A stretch of 64,000 nucleotides of DNA from Puniceicoccales bacterium (GCA_031269335.1 JAISZI010000031.1:16820-80819); one strand, 5' to 3'; shown: positions 45,520-54,504, numbered from the stretch's first letter. The notes: generated by a model from the sequence alone, not told the origin. Numbers and translations are program-made.

Positions 45520-47010
45520 TTACGGATTGCCCGCTGTGCGGTGAAGCGTGGAAGCGGAGCCGGTAAATTCATCCCAGAGGGCGGTGTTGGCTGGCTCTCG
45601 CGTGCGGGTGGGGAAGGAAGCGGAGACAAGACGGCGACCCTCTTCAATACTGGCGACGCAGCCCGAAGCAAGGAGCTGCATGAGGACGTTGCCGAGGGAA
45701 GCGGCTTCGTCGGAGCCTTCGGTGACGGGCAGACCGGACGCATCGGCAGTGAGTTGGGAAAGGAGCGTATCGCGAACGCCGCCGCCGACGATGCAGAGCG
45801 AGTCGGGAGCATTGCCGATGTGGCGGGAAATTTTTTCGAGTGCGCTTCGGTAATTGAGGGCGAGGCCTTCGTAGATGGCGCGAAGAATTTCCCCGCGAGA
45901 AGTGGGAACGTGTTGGTCGTGGTCGCGGCACCAAGCAGCGATGCGCGCCGGCATGGAACCGGGGGCGGCAAGCTCAGGCGCATCTACATCCAACTTGTTC
46001 ACGAAGGCGGGTGCCTCGGAACACCAATGCGAGATTTGCGCAAAGTCCGTCGGGGCACCATCTTCCATTTCCCATTGGCGGCGACATTCTTGGACAAGCC
46101 AAAGACCGGCACTATTCTTCTGAAAACGAATTTTGCCCCCTACGCCCGCTTCATTTGTGAAAGAGTCGGCGAGTGCCGCCGGAGTGGTGACCGGTAAATC
46201 CGTTTCAACGCCAAGGAGCGACCATGTGCCAGAGCTAAGAAACGCGCCGCCGGCAGGCAAGGCGGGCAAGGCAGCCACGGCACTCGCGGTATCGTGCCCG
46301 GCAATGGCGAAAACGGGCGGCGGCGCACCGTGGGCAACGTCGGCAAGCACCGTCGCCGGAGCAAGCCGGACCCCCGGTGGCGTGAGCGCGCCAAAAAGAC
46401 CTCGGTCGATCCCTAAAGCGTCCATGACGTCTGTCGCCCATTCCCGTCGGAGCGGATCGTAGAGGGCGCTTGTGCTGGCTATTGTCTGTTCGCAAGCCCG
46501 TTCGCCACAAAGGAGATAGTTAAAAAAATCGGGAAGAAAAAGAAGGTGGTCGGAGGCGGACAAGAGAGCGGGCTGTTCGCGGCGGTGTGCAAGCAATTGG
46601 CAAGCCGTAGTGATGGGTGCCGGTTGCGCGCCGGTGCGTGCAAAATGCGTCTCCTGCGGAATGAGCGTATCCATGAGGCTGGGCATTTCGCGTGTGCGCG
46701 GGTCGCGATAAGAACGCGGGAAACAAACCGGGTTTCCAGCAGCATCAATCAAGGCGTAATCGACACCCCACGTAGCGACACCGATGCCGGCAACCGCTTC
46801 ACCGTGGTCTGCCAATGCTTTGCGCAGCCCTTCGAGCGTCTCTCGATACAGCGCAACGATGTCCCAATAGAGACCGCCACGCAATTCAACGGCACCATTG
46901 CGAAAGCGGCGTGCGACTTCCATTCGCAGCTTGCTTCCATCAAAGTGGCAAACGGTGACCCGTCCGCTGCCCGCACCCAGATCAACTGCGAGAAACACCT
47001 TCGTTTTCAT
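45520..47010 (-). CDS. FGGY kinase, RhaB-type, probable L-fuculokinase
   Basis: 496 aa from the ATG at 47010 ([18 protein letters not shown]); the track start at 47109 is rejected as unsupported. FGGY carbohydrate kinase with [74 protein letters not shown] and [15 protein letters not shown]. Sequence style is rhamnulokinase-like, but the gene directly precedes fucI, and RhaB-type kinases serve as fuculokinases in other gut bacteria, so L-fuculose is the likely substrate. No fucA or rhaD aldolase is in the window. Confidence 0.88.
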   Translation of the reverse strand: MKTKVFLAVDLGAGSGRVTVCHFDGSKLRMEVARRFRNGAVELRGGLYWDIVALYRETLEGLRKALADHGEAVAGIGVATWGVDYALIDAAGNPVCFPRSYRDPRTREMPSLMDTLIPQETHFARTGAQPAPITTACQLLAHRREQPALLSASDHLLFLPDFFNYLLCGERACEQTIASTSALYDPLRREWATDVMDALGIDRGLFGALTPPGVRLAPATVLADVAHGAPPPVFAIAGHDTASAVAALPALPAGGAFLSSGTWSLLGVETDLPVTTPAALADSFTNEAGVGGKIRFQKNSAGLWLVQECRRQWEMEDGAPTDFAQISHWCSEAPAFVNKLDVDAPELAAPGSMPARIAAWCRDHDQHVPTSRGEILRAIYEGLALNYRSALEKISRHIGNAPDSLCIVGGGVRDTLLSQLTADASGLPVTEGSDEAASLGNVLMQLLASGCVASIEEGRRLVSASFPTRTREPANTALWDEFTGSASTLHRTAGNP

Positions 47011-47078
47011 CAAGGCAAAAGCTGCCGGACAATGTCCGAAAAACAATAAAAAAACGCCCGCCGACGGAAATAATAGGA

Positions 47079-47130
47079 GAGGAAAGCCCCCGCAGAGAAC
47101 GGTGGGCACAGCACTTGCTCTGGCTTGGGG
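47079..47130. repeat. Element C remnant upstream of the fucose genes
   Basis: AGAACGGTGGGCACAGCACT and neighbouring bases match, with mismatches, the right inverted repeat at 31295-31334. The rest of the 288-nt divergent gap (47131-47298) is AT-rich and should hold the promoters of both transcription units. Confidence 0.6.
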
Positions 47131-47298
47131 TCACACAAGGTAATGAAGCTATTTTGAAGATAGTTTTTGAATAAAACACACCATTTATGTCGAATGTAGT
47201 GTTTGTAGCGTTTATTCTATTGAAAAATGATCTTTCTCATGAGATGTTTGGTTCAGTCCAACCGTCCGGAACCAGGACGTAAAAGTCGGCATAACACT

Positions 47299-47754
47299 AT
47301 GCTCACCACACGCGCCAATCGTCTCGATCCTTCGCTAATCCCTCCTGATCAATTGGAAAAAATGCTCCAGCTTTTCGTCCGACCCAACCATGTTTTGCTC
47401 ACGGACAGCAAGGGCAACCAAACCGAATTGCCGGAAGTGCTTTTCCTGCACTTTGCCCGGATTGTGCGCCTGATGTCCGAACGCAAGGCGGTCATCATGC
47501 TTCCGGAAGATGAATCTTTCACCACTCAGGCCGCAGCCAACTATCTGGGCATGTCACGGCAGTTTTTTGTGAACCTGCTGGAGAAAGGGGAGATTCCCTA
47601 CCACAAGGTCGGCACCCACCGTCGTATTACGTTCAAGGACTTGCACGCTTACGAAAAGCAACGCGACAAGACCCGCCGAGAATCGCTGGACAAGCTGGCG
47701 GATGCGGTGGACGAGGCGGGGCTTTATTTCTCTGATTACAAGGGAGATCAATGA
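47299..47754 (+). CDS. Excisionase-type HTH protein, probable orphan antitoxin
   Basis: 151 aa from the ATG at 47299 (MLTTRANRLDPSLIPPDQ). The C-terminal half carries a MerR/excisionase-type helix-turn-helix (FTTQAAANYLGMSRQFFVNL, then GEIPYHKVGTHRRITFKDLHAY). This architecture, with an N-terminal segment ending LLTDSKGNQTELPEVLF and the DNA-binding domain after it, is common for antitoxins paired with downstream PIN-domain toxins. The stop overlaps an ATG (ATGA), but that reading frame ends after 21 codons inside repeat DNA, so the toxin gene seems lost. Autoregulation is likely by analogy. Confidence 0.75.
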   Translation: MLTTRANRLDPSLIPPDQLEKMLQLFVRPNHVLLTDSKGNQTELPEVLFLHFARIVRLMSERKAVIMLPEDESFTTQAAANYLGMSRQFFVNLLEKGEIPYHKVGTHRRITFKDLHAYEKQRDKTRRESLDKLADAVDEAGLYFSDYKGDQ

Positions 47755-47816
47755 GAGCGGACTATCTCTCTCACCGCGCCCTGGAGGGGCGCGACATAAG
47801 TGCGGCAGAGGCGTAG
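47751..47816 (+). pseudogene. Stub of the antitoxin's downstream partner (probable toxin)
   Basis: An ATG overlapping the antitoxin stop by 4 nt opens MRADYLSHRALEGRDIS and stops after 21 codons. From about codon 9 the sequence is the CGCGCCCTGGAGGGGCGCGAC repeat hairpin, so only the first few codons are original. The overlap arrangement is what a toxin-antitoxin pair would show. Confidence 0.5.
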
Positions 47817-48240
47817 GGGGGCGAATCCGAGGCGGCAGTGCGTAACCGAGGTCGGGTGTTGCCCCCCTTGGGGGCGCGGGGGTGGGGTGGGCGGCATCCG
47901 CCGGTTCCGCGCTCGTTACACTCGCGCTCCACCAGCGGTTATTCACGTTGTGCCCCTTCGGGGCACCGTGGGCAAGAGGAGATAACAAATACCCAGGGCG
48001 TTGCCCTGGGCTATGCTTGGTGCCGCCCCTTTGGGGCTTATGGTTAACGTAGTCCCAAATACCCGGGCGTTGCCTTGGGCTATATTAGAGCTGCCCATTT
48101 GGGGCGAAGCTGGCAACGCATCCCCCGACGGGGGATAACGTGAATAACCGGCAGTGGAGCGTAGCGGAACTGCCGGATAGCCGCCCCCACCCCCCACCCG
48201 CGCCCTGGAGGGGCGCGACTATTCAGCACACAGACAGGCG
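47770..48240. repeat. Composite repeat block between antitoxin and NusG-like genes
   Basis: It contains CGCGCCCTGGAGGGGCGCGAC hairpins at both edges (about 47777 and 48205), the D sequence inverted at 47936-47949 and direct at 48137-48150, a CCCAGGGC palindrome at 47992-48010 and a degraded one at 48062-48079. The block as a whole is roughly an inverted structure. No gene is seen in the 515-nt gap. Confidence 0.85.
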
Positions 48241-48269
48241 ACTGCAGATCATCGCCCGTGTGTGCAGTT

Positions 48270-48881
48270 TTATCCGTTGCCAGTGTCCTTCACAAAAAAG
48301 GTGGTGCGTGGGTCAGGGTTTGTGACATCGATTGTTTCGAGGGGGATTTCTATGGCATGGGGTTGTCCGAGGAATTCCATTAGCACGGCGACGCGTTTTT
48401 TTGCCGGTGCGAGGCGCACGATTTCGCCTTCTTCGCCTGCGAAAACGCCTGCGATGACGCGGATTTTTTGACCGATTTTGAACTGTGGGTCGTCGAGGCG
48501 CATATTTCCGTCTGGGGAGAGCAGGAAGAGTTCTTCCATGACGGCGGCGGGCACTTCGGCTAATTCGCGTTCGTTGCCGCGTCCACGGCGCACCACGCTT
48601 GCGACGCCCATTGTGTAATTCACTTGCTGGACGCCTTCTGGTGAGAAGTGGGCAAACAGGTAACCTGGGAAGAGTGCTTCCTGTTTTTTACGTATTCCGC
48701 GGCGTGTGCGCTGGGAATAGAAGACTCGGGGGAAAAACACTTTTACCCTATTCAGATAAGGTAACATGCGTGACGCCAAGGGTTCGCGGCGCGGTTGGGT
48801 GCGCACGCAGAACCACGCCGCCTCTGCGGGGGATCGAATTTCCTCGTTGGGGAGGACGAACGGGATGGTGGCAGCTTCCAT
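48270..48881 (-). CDS. NusG/RfaH-family specialised transcription factor
   Basis: 203 aa from the ATG at 48881, two bases after the upstream stop; starts at 48908 or 48935 would overlap that gene. The NGN domain reads AWFCVRTQPRREPLASRML, VFFPRVFYSQRTRRG and ALFPGYLFAHF, with GVASVVRRG following. The C-terminal KOW-like domain has IGQKIRVIAGVFAGEEGEIVRL. These features match the NusG paralogues (RfaH, LoaP, UpxY type) that make RNA polymerase processive on selected operons. Its targets are unknown; it is the last gene of a minus-strand unit rather than the first of a polysaccharide locus. Confidence 0.85.
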   Translation of the reverse strand: MEAATIPFVLPNEEIRSPAEAAWFCVRTQPRREPLASRMLPYLNRVKVFFPRVFYSQRTRRGIRKKQEALFPGYLFAHFSPEGVQQVNYTMGVASVVRRGRGNERELAEVPAAVMEELFLLSPDGNMRLDDPQFKIGQKIRVIAGVFAGEEGEIVRLAPAKKRVAVLMEFLGQPHAIEIPLETIDVTNPDPRTTFFVKDTGNG

Positions 48882-48883
48882 CA

Positions 48884-50074
48884 CTATGTCCGCGCCGGAG
48901 TGAGCCATTTCGCCCGTGCCTGCGCCAGGAGGCACAGCTCCGCCGCTTTGAAGGCGTGCTCCTGTGTCATGGCTTTTTCGCTACGGATTAGACAATCGAG
49001 GATAAGTTCGCCGAAGAATCGAAAGCCCACTTTCCCTTTGACGTTGATGTAGCGTTCGGACTTCTGATCGACGAGGTAAACGTGTTCGCCGTTTTTGTCG
49101 CGGGCGACGTCGAGGTATTTGCGCAGTTCGATGGTGCCCTTTGTGCCGAGGATGACGGTGCGCCCGTCGCCCCAGGCACTAAGCCCGGCGGGCGTGAACC
49201 AATCCACGCGGACGTAGTTTGTTGCGCCATTATTTCCCATGAGTGTCGTTTGCCCAAAGTCTTCTAATTCCGGTGTTTCCGGGTTGGCAAAATTGCCGAT
49301 GGAGGCTTCCAAAACGGACGCATCTGACGCGCCTGAATAGGTGAGAAATTGTTCAAATTGGTGGCTCCCGATGTCGCACAAAATGCCCCCGTATTCTTTT
49401 CGTTTGAAGAACCATGCCGGTCGGGTCTTTTTGTTGAGTCTGTGCGGACCGAGACCGAGCACGTGGATGACTTTGCCGATGGCGCCGCTGTTGACGAGGT
49501 CTGTCGCATACATGCCCGATTCCGTGTGCAGGCGTTCGCTGAAATAAACCATGTATTTGCGCTTGGTTTCGCTCACCACACGGCGTGCTTCTTCGAGCTG
49601 CGATAGTTCTGTAAATGGCGTTTTGTCAGTGAAATAATCCTTGCCGGCTTTCATGACACGGCAGCCGATTGGTCCGCGCAGGTTCGGCACGGCGGCGGCG
49701 GCGACGAGGTGGACGCTCTTGTCGTCAAGAATCTCGTCGAGCGAGCGCGCCACTTTTGCTCCGGGGAAACGCTTCAAGAATGCGGCTACTTTTCCCGCAT
49801 CGGGGTCGAAAACCCATTTGAGCGTGCCGCCCGCCTCGGTGAGGCCGTTGCACTGTCCGTAGATGTGTCCGTGGTCGAGATGCGCGGCGGCAAAAACAAA
49901 TTCGCCAGCCTTGACGACTGGTCGCGAAACACCTTGCGGCGCATAATTCATGCCATCGGACTTTTTTACCGTGTCCGTTGCAGGCTTGTCGGTTTTGGTG
50001 GAGGCGCAGGCGGGTAGCAAAGACGCCGCCGCGAATACCCCCGCAGATTGGGAAAGAAAGTTACGTCGGTTCAT
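48884..50074 (-). CDS. Tat-exported Gfo/Idh/MocA-family oxidoreductase lipoprotein
   Basis: 396 aa from the ATG at 50074. The N-terminus MNRRNFLSQSAGVFAAASLLPAC combines a twin-arginine motif and a lipobox (LPAC, Cys23), implying folded export and lipid anchoring. The rest is Gfo/Idh-like: a divergent Rossmann part (FVFAAAHLDHGHIYGQCNGL, LDEILDDKSVHLVAAAAVP), DYFTDKTPFTELSQLEEA with the conserved Lys region, and the C-terminal domain with GGILCDIGSHQFEQFLTYSG. Cofactor is NAD(P) by family; the substrate is unknown, probably a sugar. It lies 2 nt upstream of the NusG-like gene. Confidence 0.85.
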   Translation of the reverse strand: MNRRNFLSQSAGVFAAASLLPACASTKTDKPATDTVKKSDGMNYAPQGVSRPVVKAGEFVFAAAHLDHGHIYGQCNGLTEAGGTLKWVFDPDAGKVAAFLKRFPGAKVARSLDEILDDKSVHLVAAAAVPNLRGPIGCRVMKAGKDYFTDKTPFTELSQLEEARRVVSETKRKYMVYFSERLHTESGMYATDLVNSGAIGKVIHVLGLGPHRLNKKTRPAWFFKRKEYGGILCDIGSHQFEQFLTYSGASDASVLEASIGNFANPETPELEDFGQTTLMGNNGATNYVRVDWFTPAGLSAWGDGRTVILGTKGTIELRKYLDVARDKNGEHVYLVDQKSERYINVKGKVGFRFFGELILDCLIRSEKAMTQEHAFKAAELCLLAQARAKWLTPART

Positions 50075-50170
50075 TGTGAAAAAAAAGATGTGGTGAAGTG
50101 AAGAGCATAAGAGAGCCGCCGAGTAAGCGTCCTTTGAGCTGGAACTCAACTCTCATCTTTGCCGGCGACT

Positions 50171-51547
50171 TCACAATCGCCTATTCGCGGGGCTTTCGAG
50201 GAGCGTAAGGGGTTCGCCATGGCGAAAAAGCGTCACTTGTCCCGTGCTGGAAGAGACGACGATGGTAATGCAATCTGCGGCAACAGAAATGGCGCCGGCG
50301 GCGGCGTGGCGTGTGCCCAGACCGCCGGGGAACAGGTCAGTAGCCTGTTCGCGTGCCGTCAACATGCTGCCGGCACTTTCGATCACGCCGTCGCCGTTGA
50401 TGATAAAGGCGCCATCGATGGAAGAGAGTTCCTTGACGGTTTCGTCCATGAAAGGGTTGAGGATATTGCGGTATTCTTCGCTGTATCCGTAAAAGGGATT
50501 GAGGATGAGCGGTTTAACAAATTGGTTAATTTTATCGCGGTTTCCGATGACGAGGATGCAGCCGACCGGGCGGCCTTCGCGCCCTTCAACGGCGAGTTCG
50601 GTGGCGATGCCTAACGCACGCTCGAACACTTCGGCTTTGACGCCCGCAGGGAGGAGGTCGTTTCCGCGACTTGACAGCACCCGTGGGAACTCTGTGGCGA
50701 GGTCAACGACGAGCACGATGTCAAATTTGTCGCTGCCGAGAAGACCGCCGAGGCAGCATACCCGTTCATTCGGGAGGAAAATTCCGCGCATGAGGCCGAC
50801 GAGGAGTGCGCTGCGCAATTGGACGAGGCGGCGGTCTGAAAACGCCCGCACGGTAATGATATCGGGCTGCCCGGCGGGTGTCGGGGTAAAGCCTTCGAGG
50901 GATTGTTCGTATCCGCGTTGGGTGACAATGATCGTTTTCAGCCCGCCCGGCACGGGGTGTTCGGGGCGGACGACGCCCGCAAAGGCGTCCATGAAGAGCA
51001 TCAGCGAGGAACATTTTGCGCCTCGGGCGATTTTAGCGGCTTCGCGCAGCATGAGCTGGTTGAAACGCGTGGCAAAGGGCGCGGTGCGCGTGGCGACGCC
51101 TTTGAAAACGGCGGCGATGCCCTTGCGAAATTCGCGCTGTGTCGTAGCGGCGTTGAGCCGTGCGACGACATCTTTTTCTTCCAACGCCCGGGCTAATGTG
51201 GCGAGGACGGTGTGGTAGGTTTCCTCTTTGTCGGAGGCGAGGAAGAGAAAGACGATGGTCACCTTTTTGTCTTCGTCACCCGGGGAACCGACGAGACCGC
51301 CCGGACGGCGCCCGACGGCGAAGACGTATTTCTTCTTGAGCGGCAGGCGCAAATGAGGGAGGGCGACTGAGTTGTCGAGGCGGGCGGGAATGGCGCGTTC
51401 GCGCCGCAGGAGGTCTTGCAGGATTTCCTCGCCGGAGACGCCCTTGCCGAGGCTGTCCGAGCAAAAAGCGAGCAGCTCGAGAAGCGCGGACGGGTAGTCG
51501 TCGCTTTTGAGGTCAATGACTCGTGCTGGTGGGAGGAAACGGTTCAT
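50171..51547 (-). CDS. Diadenylate cyclase with N-terminal PTS EIIA-like domain
   Basis: 458 aa from the ATG at 51547, which overlaps the nuoA stop as ATGA. Residues about 1-150 resemble a PTS EIIA type 2 domain, including SVALPHLRLPL with a His (65) where the phosphorylated His is expected. Residues about 160-285 form an alpha/beta module possibly like the pyruvate-kinase C domain of archaeal DacZ. Residues about 290-445 are the DisA_N/DAC domain that makes c-di-AMP from ATP: the DGA motif (378-380, IDGAFIINGDG) and RHAAA (413-417, GLGTRHAAAGAISVA) are intact. No transmembrane segment. Phosphorelay control of c-di-AMP synthesis is a hypothesis. Confidence 0.88.
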   Translation of the reverse strand: MNRFLPPARVIDLKSDDYPSALLELLAFCSDSLGKGVSGEEILQDLLRRERAIPARLDNSVALPHLRLPLKKKYVFAVGRRPGGLVGSPGDEDKKVTIVFLFLASDKEETYHTVLATLARALEEKDVVARLNAATTQREFRKGIAAVFKGVATRTAPFATRFNQLMLREAAKIARGAKCSSLMLFMDAFAGVVRPEHPVPGGLKTIIVTQRGYEQSLEGFTPTPAGQPDIITVRAFSDRRLVQLRSALLVGLMRGIFLPNERVCCLGGLLGSDKFDIVLVVDLATEFPRVLSSRGNDLLPAGVKAEVFERALGIATELAVEGREGRPVGCILVIGNRDKINQFVKPLILNPFYGYSEEYRNILNPFMDETVKELSSIDGAFIINGDGVIESAGSMLTAREQATDLFPGGLGTRHAAAGAISVAADCITIVVSSSTGQVTLFRHGEPLTLLESPANRRL

Positions 51548-51960
51548 TCGCATAGCGGCGGCAACTTTGATTTTGGGGTGTCCCAATCAAGGGCACCCTT
51601 GCGAATTTCGTAAAGGAGTCCGAGCGAAATTACGCTGATGAAAACGGCGGAGGGGACTGCGATGGCGATGTGCTGGGCGAGCAGCTCGCGAAAGCTCAAT
51701 GCCCACGGGATAAGAAAAACCACTTCGACGTCGAACAAGATGAAGAGCATGGCTGCCACTTGGAAACGGACGACGAAACGCGGGCGGAAAGGGCTGTTCT
51801 GCGCCGCCGGGACACCGCACTCGTAAGGCGAATTTTTTGCGGCATTCGCGCTGGCGCGTTGTCCGAAAAGATGGCTTGCAACGAGTATCAACACCGGCAA
51901 CGCGACGCCGATGGCGATTTGTATCAACACCGGCAAATGAGCGCACAAGGAATTATCCAT
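51544..51960 (-). CDS. nuoA: NADH-quinone oxidoreductase subunit A
   Basis: 138 aa. Small membrane subunit of respiratory complex I with three hydrophobic helices (VLIQIAIGVALPVLILVASHL, FQVAAMLFILFDVEVVFLIPWA, IAVPSAVFISVISLGLLYEI). The conserved SPYECGVP loop cysteine and the acidic FDVEVVF helix are present. No nuoB or other complex I gene is adjacent: the next gene downstream is the diadenylate cyclase and the one upstream is lptD, 104 nt away or more. It overlaps the cyclase start by 4 nt. Confidence 0.92.
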   Translation of the reverse strand: MDNSLCAHLPVLIQIAIGVALPVLILVASHLFGQRASANAAKNSPYECGVPAAQNSPFRPRFVVRFQVAAMLFILFDVEVVFLIPWALSFRELLAQHIAIAVPSAVFISVISLGLLYEIRKGALDWDTPKSKLPPLCE

Positions 51961-52064
51961 GTTCGGGAAACGTTAAAACAGAGCCGAAACGTGTGCGGGC
52001 AAAACTCAGAATCAAGTCCGAACTATCGCTATAACAACGATGACAACAAAGGCGCTGCCGCAGG

Positions 52065-54362
52065 TTAGAACGTCGAGAGGCGCAGGTTGACGCCGACGCT
52101 GAACCCGCTGTCTTGGCGGGCGTCGCGGCGATAAGTGCAATGGTATTCGATTGTCCACGTATGACCGAGGCGCTGGCGCACGCCGTAGTATTGTTCGGTG
52201 AGGCGTTTGGTGTTGTGGTCGTAACGCCAGTTGCCGAGGAGGGTGAAGTTGCTGTTAAGGTGATATTCGCCGCCCCAGTAGTATTGGTCGGTGTCGTTGA
52301 TGTCGGTGTTGTGTTGGGCGCCAAACCAGAAATGCCAGCGGTCTCCGTCGCGGAGGTGGACGAGGGCGGAGGTTTCGTTGAAACGCCAGTTGTAGGTATC
52401 CAACCGGTTAAGGAGGGAAAGTTCGATCCAGTAGGCTGGGGAAAAGTTAAGCTGGGAGTAGGTGGTGGAGCGGTAGCGGTCTCCCGGTCGGTCGGTATCG
52501 CGAAAGTCTTGGTAGATGTTGAACGAGGCAAGGGTGCGGGAGCCGTATTCCGGGTGGCGGGTTTGGATGGCGTTTTCAACGCCGATGCGGAGGACTTGCT
52601 GTTCCCAGAGATCGTCGGCGTAGCGTTTTTGTTCGAGGTCGATGGGGGGAGGGTAAGGAATGAAGACGTTGCGGTCGATGGACGGGATGCGGTCGTTGCC
52701 TTTGTTAGCGGCGGGGATCCAACGGTATTGCACGAGCGGGCGAAAACGGTGCCGGAGACCACGGATTTCCCAGAATTCGTTGTTAAAATTCCACTGTCCG
52801 GAGGCGAGCAGATGGGCGTCGAATCCGAGCTGGGGGAGGGTGCGGAGGTAGGGGTCGTCTTGGTTGGTGCCGTTTGCGTCCAAGGGCTGAAAATAGGCGG
52901 TGGCGCGCACGCCGGCGACAGGAGTGAAGGAGAACCAATCGCGGATTTTTAGCGGGCGGGTGATGCCGTAGTAGGCGTCGAACCGAGTGCTTTCGGTTTC
53001 GGCGGCGGGCAGGGCGAGTTCCGGGGAGGTGCGTTCGTAGAGGAAGGCGAATGCCGTGGTAAGGTGTTGGTAAATGCCGGTGTTGAGGATTTCGGACGAG
53101 GGGATGTCAACGCGGAGTTCGGGGAGACGTTGCTGGACATTTTGGAACTCATTCGGGCGGAAGCGGGTAAAAAGGGAGAGGTAGGTGCTGCCGGCAGGAA
53201 AAACGAGTTCGACGAAGTTATCCGGGTTTTGGTTGGAGCGGAAGGCATCGGGGCGGAAATCGCGCAGGACGCTGGTATCGCTCCAGTAGCGCAGGGATGA
53301 AGTGAGTTGGATTTTATTAGCAATGAGCTGTTTATGTTCCCATTGGAGAAATCCGCGGTCATGGGCGATGGGAGAGGCGAAGTTATCGGTGCCGCGATTG
53401 CTGTTGTCGTGGACCCAGGCGCCTTGGAGGTTGCCGGTGGAAATGGCAGGGAATTTGTATTCGACGGCGGGACCGACGAGGATTCCCGTCTTTGTGTAAG
53501 CGTCGAGGAGAAGACCGGGCTGAAGTTCTTTGCCGAAGCCGGTGTAATACGTGGTAGTGCGCAGGAATGCGCCGATGTTTTCCTTTTGACCGATGCGAAT
53601 AATGGGGCGGATGGGCGGAAGATCGAGGCCTTGCTGGGTGTAAGCGGGAAGGTAAAAGACGGGAATGTTTGCGATGCGCACGATGGCGTCTTGGACATAG
53701 AGAGTGGAATTTTTGCGAACGGCTTCCATTCGGTCGGTCAGGTCGAGTTCCGCCGAAGATTCCGCCGGAGTATCTGCGGGGGCGACGAGCGAGACCCTTT
53801 TGGCATCAACGGAAATTGAGAAAAAATCGGGTTCGTGGAAGTAGAGCCGGACATTTTCGAGGGTGGCAGTGGTCGTGGTGGTGCGTTCGCCTTTGGCTTG
53901 CGTGGCGAGGAAGGCTTTTCCTTGCAATAAGCCCGGAGGCGAACCGAAACGGAATGTATCGGCGGAAATGGCGGCGGCTTTATTCTCGGTGGCGTTTTGG
54001 ATGGAGGCGTTGTTGGCGAGAAGGCGGAAGGACTTGAAATTCATCTGCGTCTTGCCCACGAGCGAAATGCTGCTGGCTTGGGTGTTGACGTGGATTTCCG
54101 GTGCCAGCACATGGAGATATTCGCCAAACTGGATGGTGCCCGGTCCGGTGAAAACGGCGATTTTCCCGCCTTGAATAGAATAGGCGCGCTCGCCGGCTAT
54201 CTGGATTTCTCCGGCGGTTTCGGGCTTGGTTGCGGGCTGGGGCGGCGGTTGTGCGCAAAATACGGTTCTTGTTGCCGTAAAAAGAATTGCTGCGGCAAAA
54301 AGCAAGCTGCGGGAGACACCGACCGCACGGAATCGTCGTCTGTGGGGGCAAGGTGGACACAC
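52065..54362 (-). CDS. lptD: LPS-assembly protein LptD
   Basis: 765 aa from a GTG at 54362, which gives a good signal peptide (SRSLLFAAAILFTATRTVFC). The track's ATG at 54503 would lie 1 bp from the glutaredoxin start and leave no room for promoters, but it cannot be excluded. An N-terminal OstA/LptA-like jellyroll (GEIQIAGERAYSIQGGKIAV, GKTQMNFKSFRLLANN) is followed by VFYLPAYTQQG and a large barrel ending in Phe (VGVNLRLSTF). It inserts lipopolysaccharide into the outer leaflet, so the organism makes LPS. Confidence 0.85.
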   Translation of the reverse strand: MCPPCPHRRRFRAVGVSRSLLFAAAILFTATRTVFCAQPPPQPATKPETAGEIQIAGERAYSIQGGKIAVFTGPGTIQFGEYLHVLAPEIHVNTQASSISLVGKTQMNFKSFRLLANNASIQNATENKAAAISADTFRFGSPPGLLQGKAFLATQAKGERTTTTTATLENVRLYFHEPDFFSISVDAKRVSLVAPADTPAESSAELDLTDRMEAVRKNSTLYVQDAIVRIANIPVFYLPAYTQQGLDLPPIRPIIRIGQKENIGAFLRTTTYYTGFGKELQPGLLLDAYTKTGILVGPAVEYKFPAISTGNLQGAWVHDNSNRGTDNFASPIAHDRGFLQWEHKQLIANKIQLTSSLRYWSDTSVLRDFRPDAFRSNQNPDNFVELVFPAGSTYLSLFTRFRPNEFQNVQQRLPELRVDIPSSEILNTGIYQHLTTAFAFLYERTSPELALPAAETESTRFDAYYGITRPLKIRDWFSFTPVAGVRATAYFQPLDANGTNQDDPYLRTLPQLGFDAHLLASGQWNFNNEFWEIRGLRHRFRPLVQYRWIPAANKGNDRIPSIDRNVFIPYPPPIDLEQKRYADDLWEQQVLRIGVENAIQTRHPEYGSRTLASFNIYQDFRDTDRPGDRYRSTTYSQLNFSPAYWIELSLLNRLDTYNWRFNETSALVHLRDGDRWHFWFGAQHNTDINDTDQYYWGGEYHLNSNFTLLGNWRYDHNTKRLTEQYYGVRQRLGHTWTIEYHCTYRRDARQDSGFSVGVNLRLSTF

Positions 54363-54504
54363 CAGCGCGAAGACGGTTTTCTGACGGACGGCGGAATGCA
54401 CGGGCGCAAATGAGAACGAAAAGGGGACGGCTAAAAAGTAAAAAACGCAGTGCGCAGGGAAAGCGGATTGACGCCGAAGCACGGCGCCGCCATTTCCTCG
54501 CATT

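Noticed and set aside
47227-47298. Earlier ATG for the HTH protein (MIFLMRCLVQ)
   Set aside because: The added residues look like translated promoter DNA; the ATG at 47299 gives a more natural start and leaves an AT-rich promoter region.
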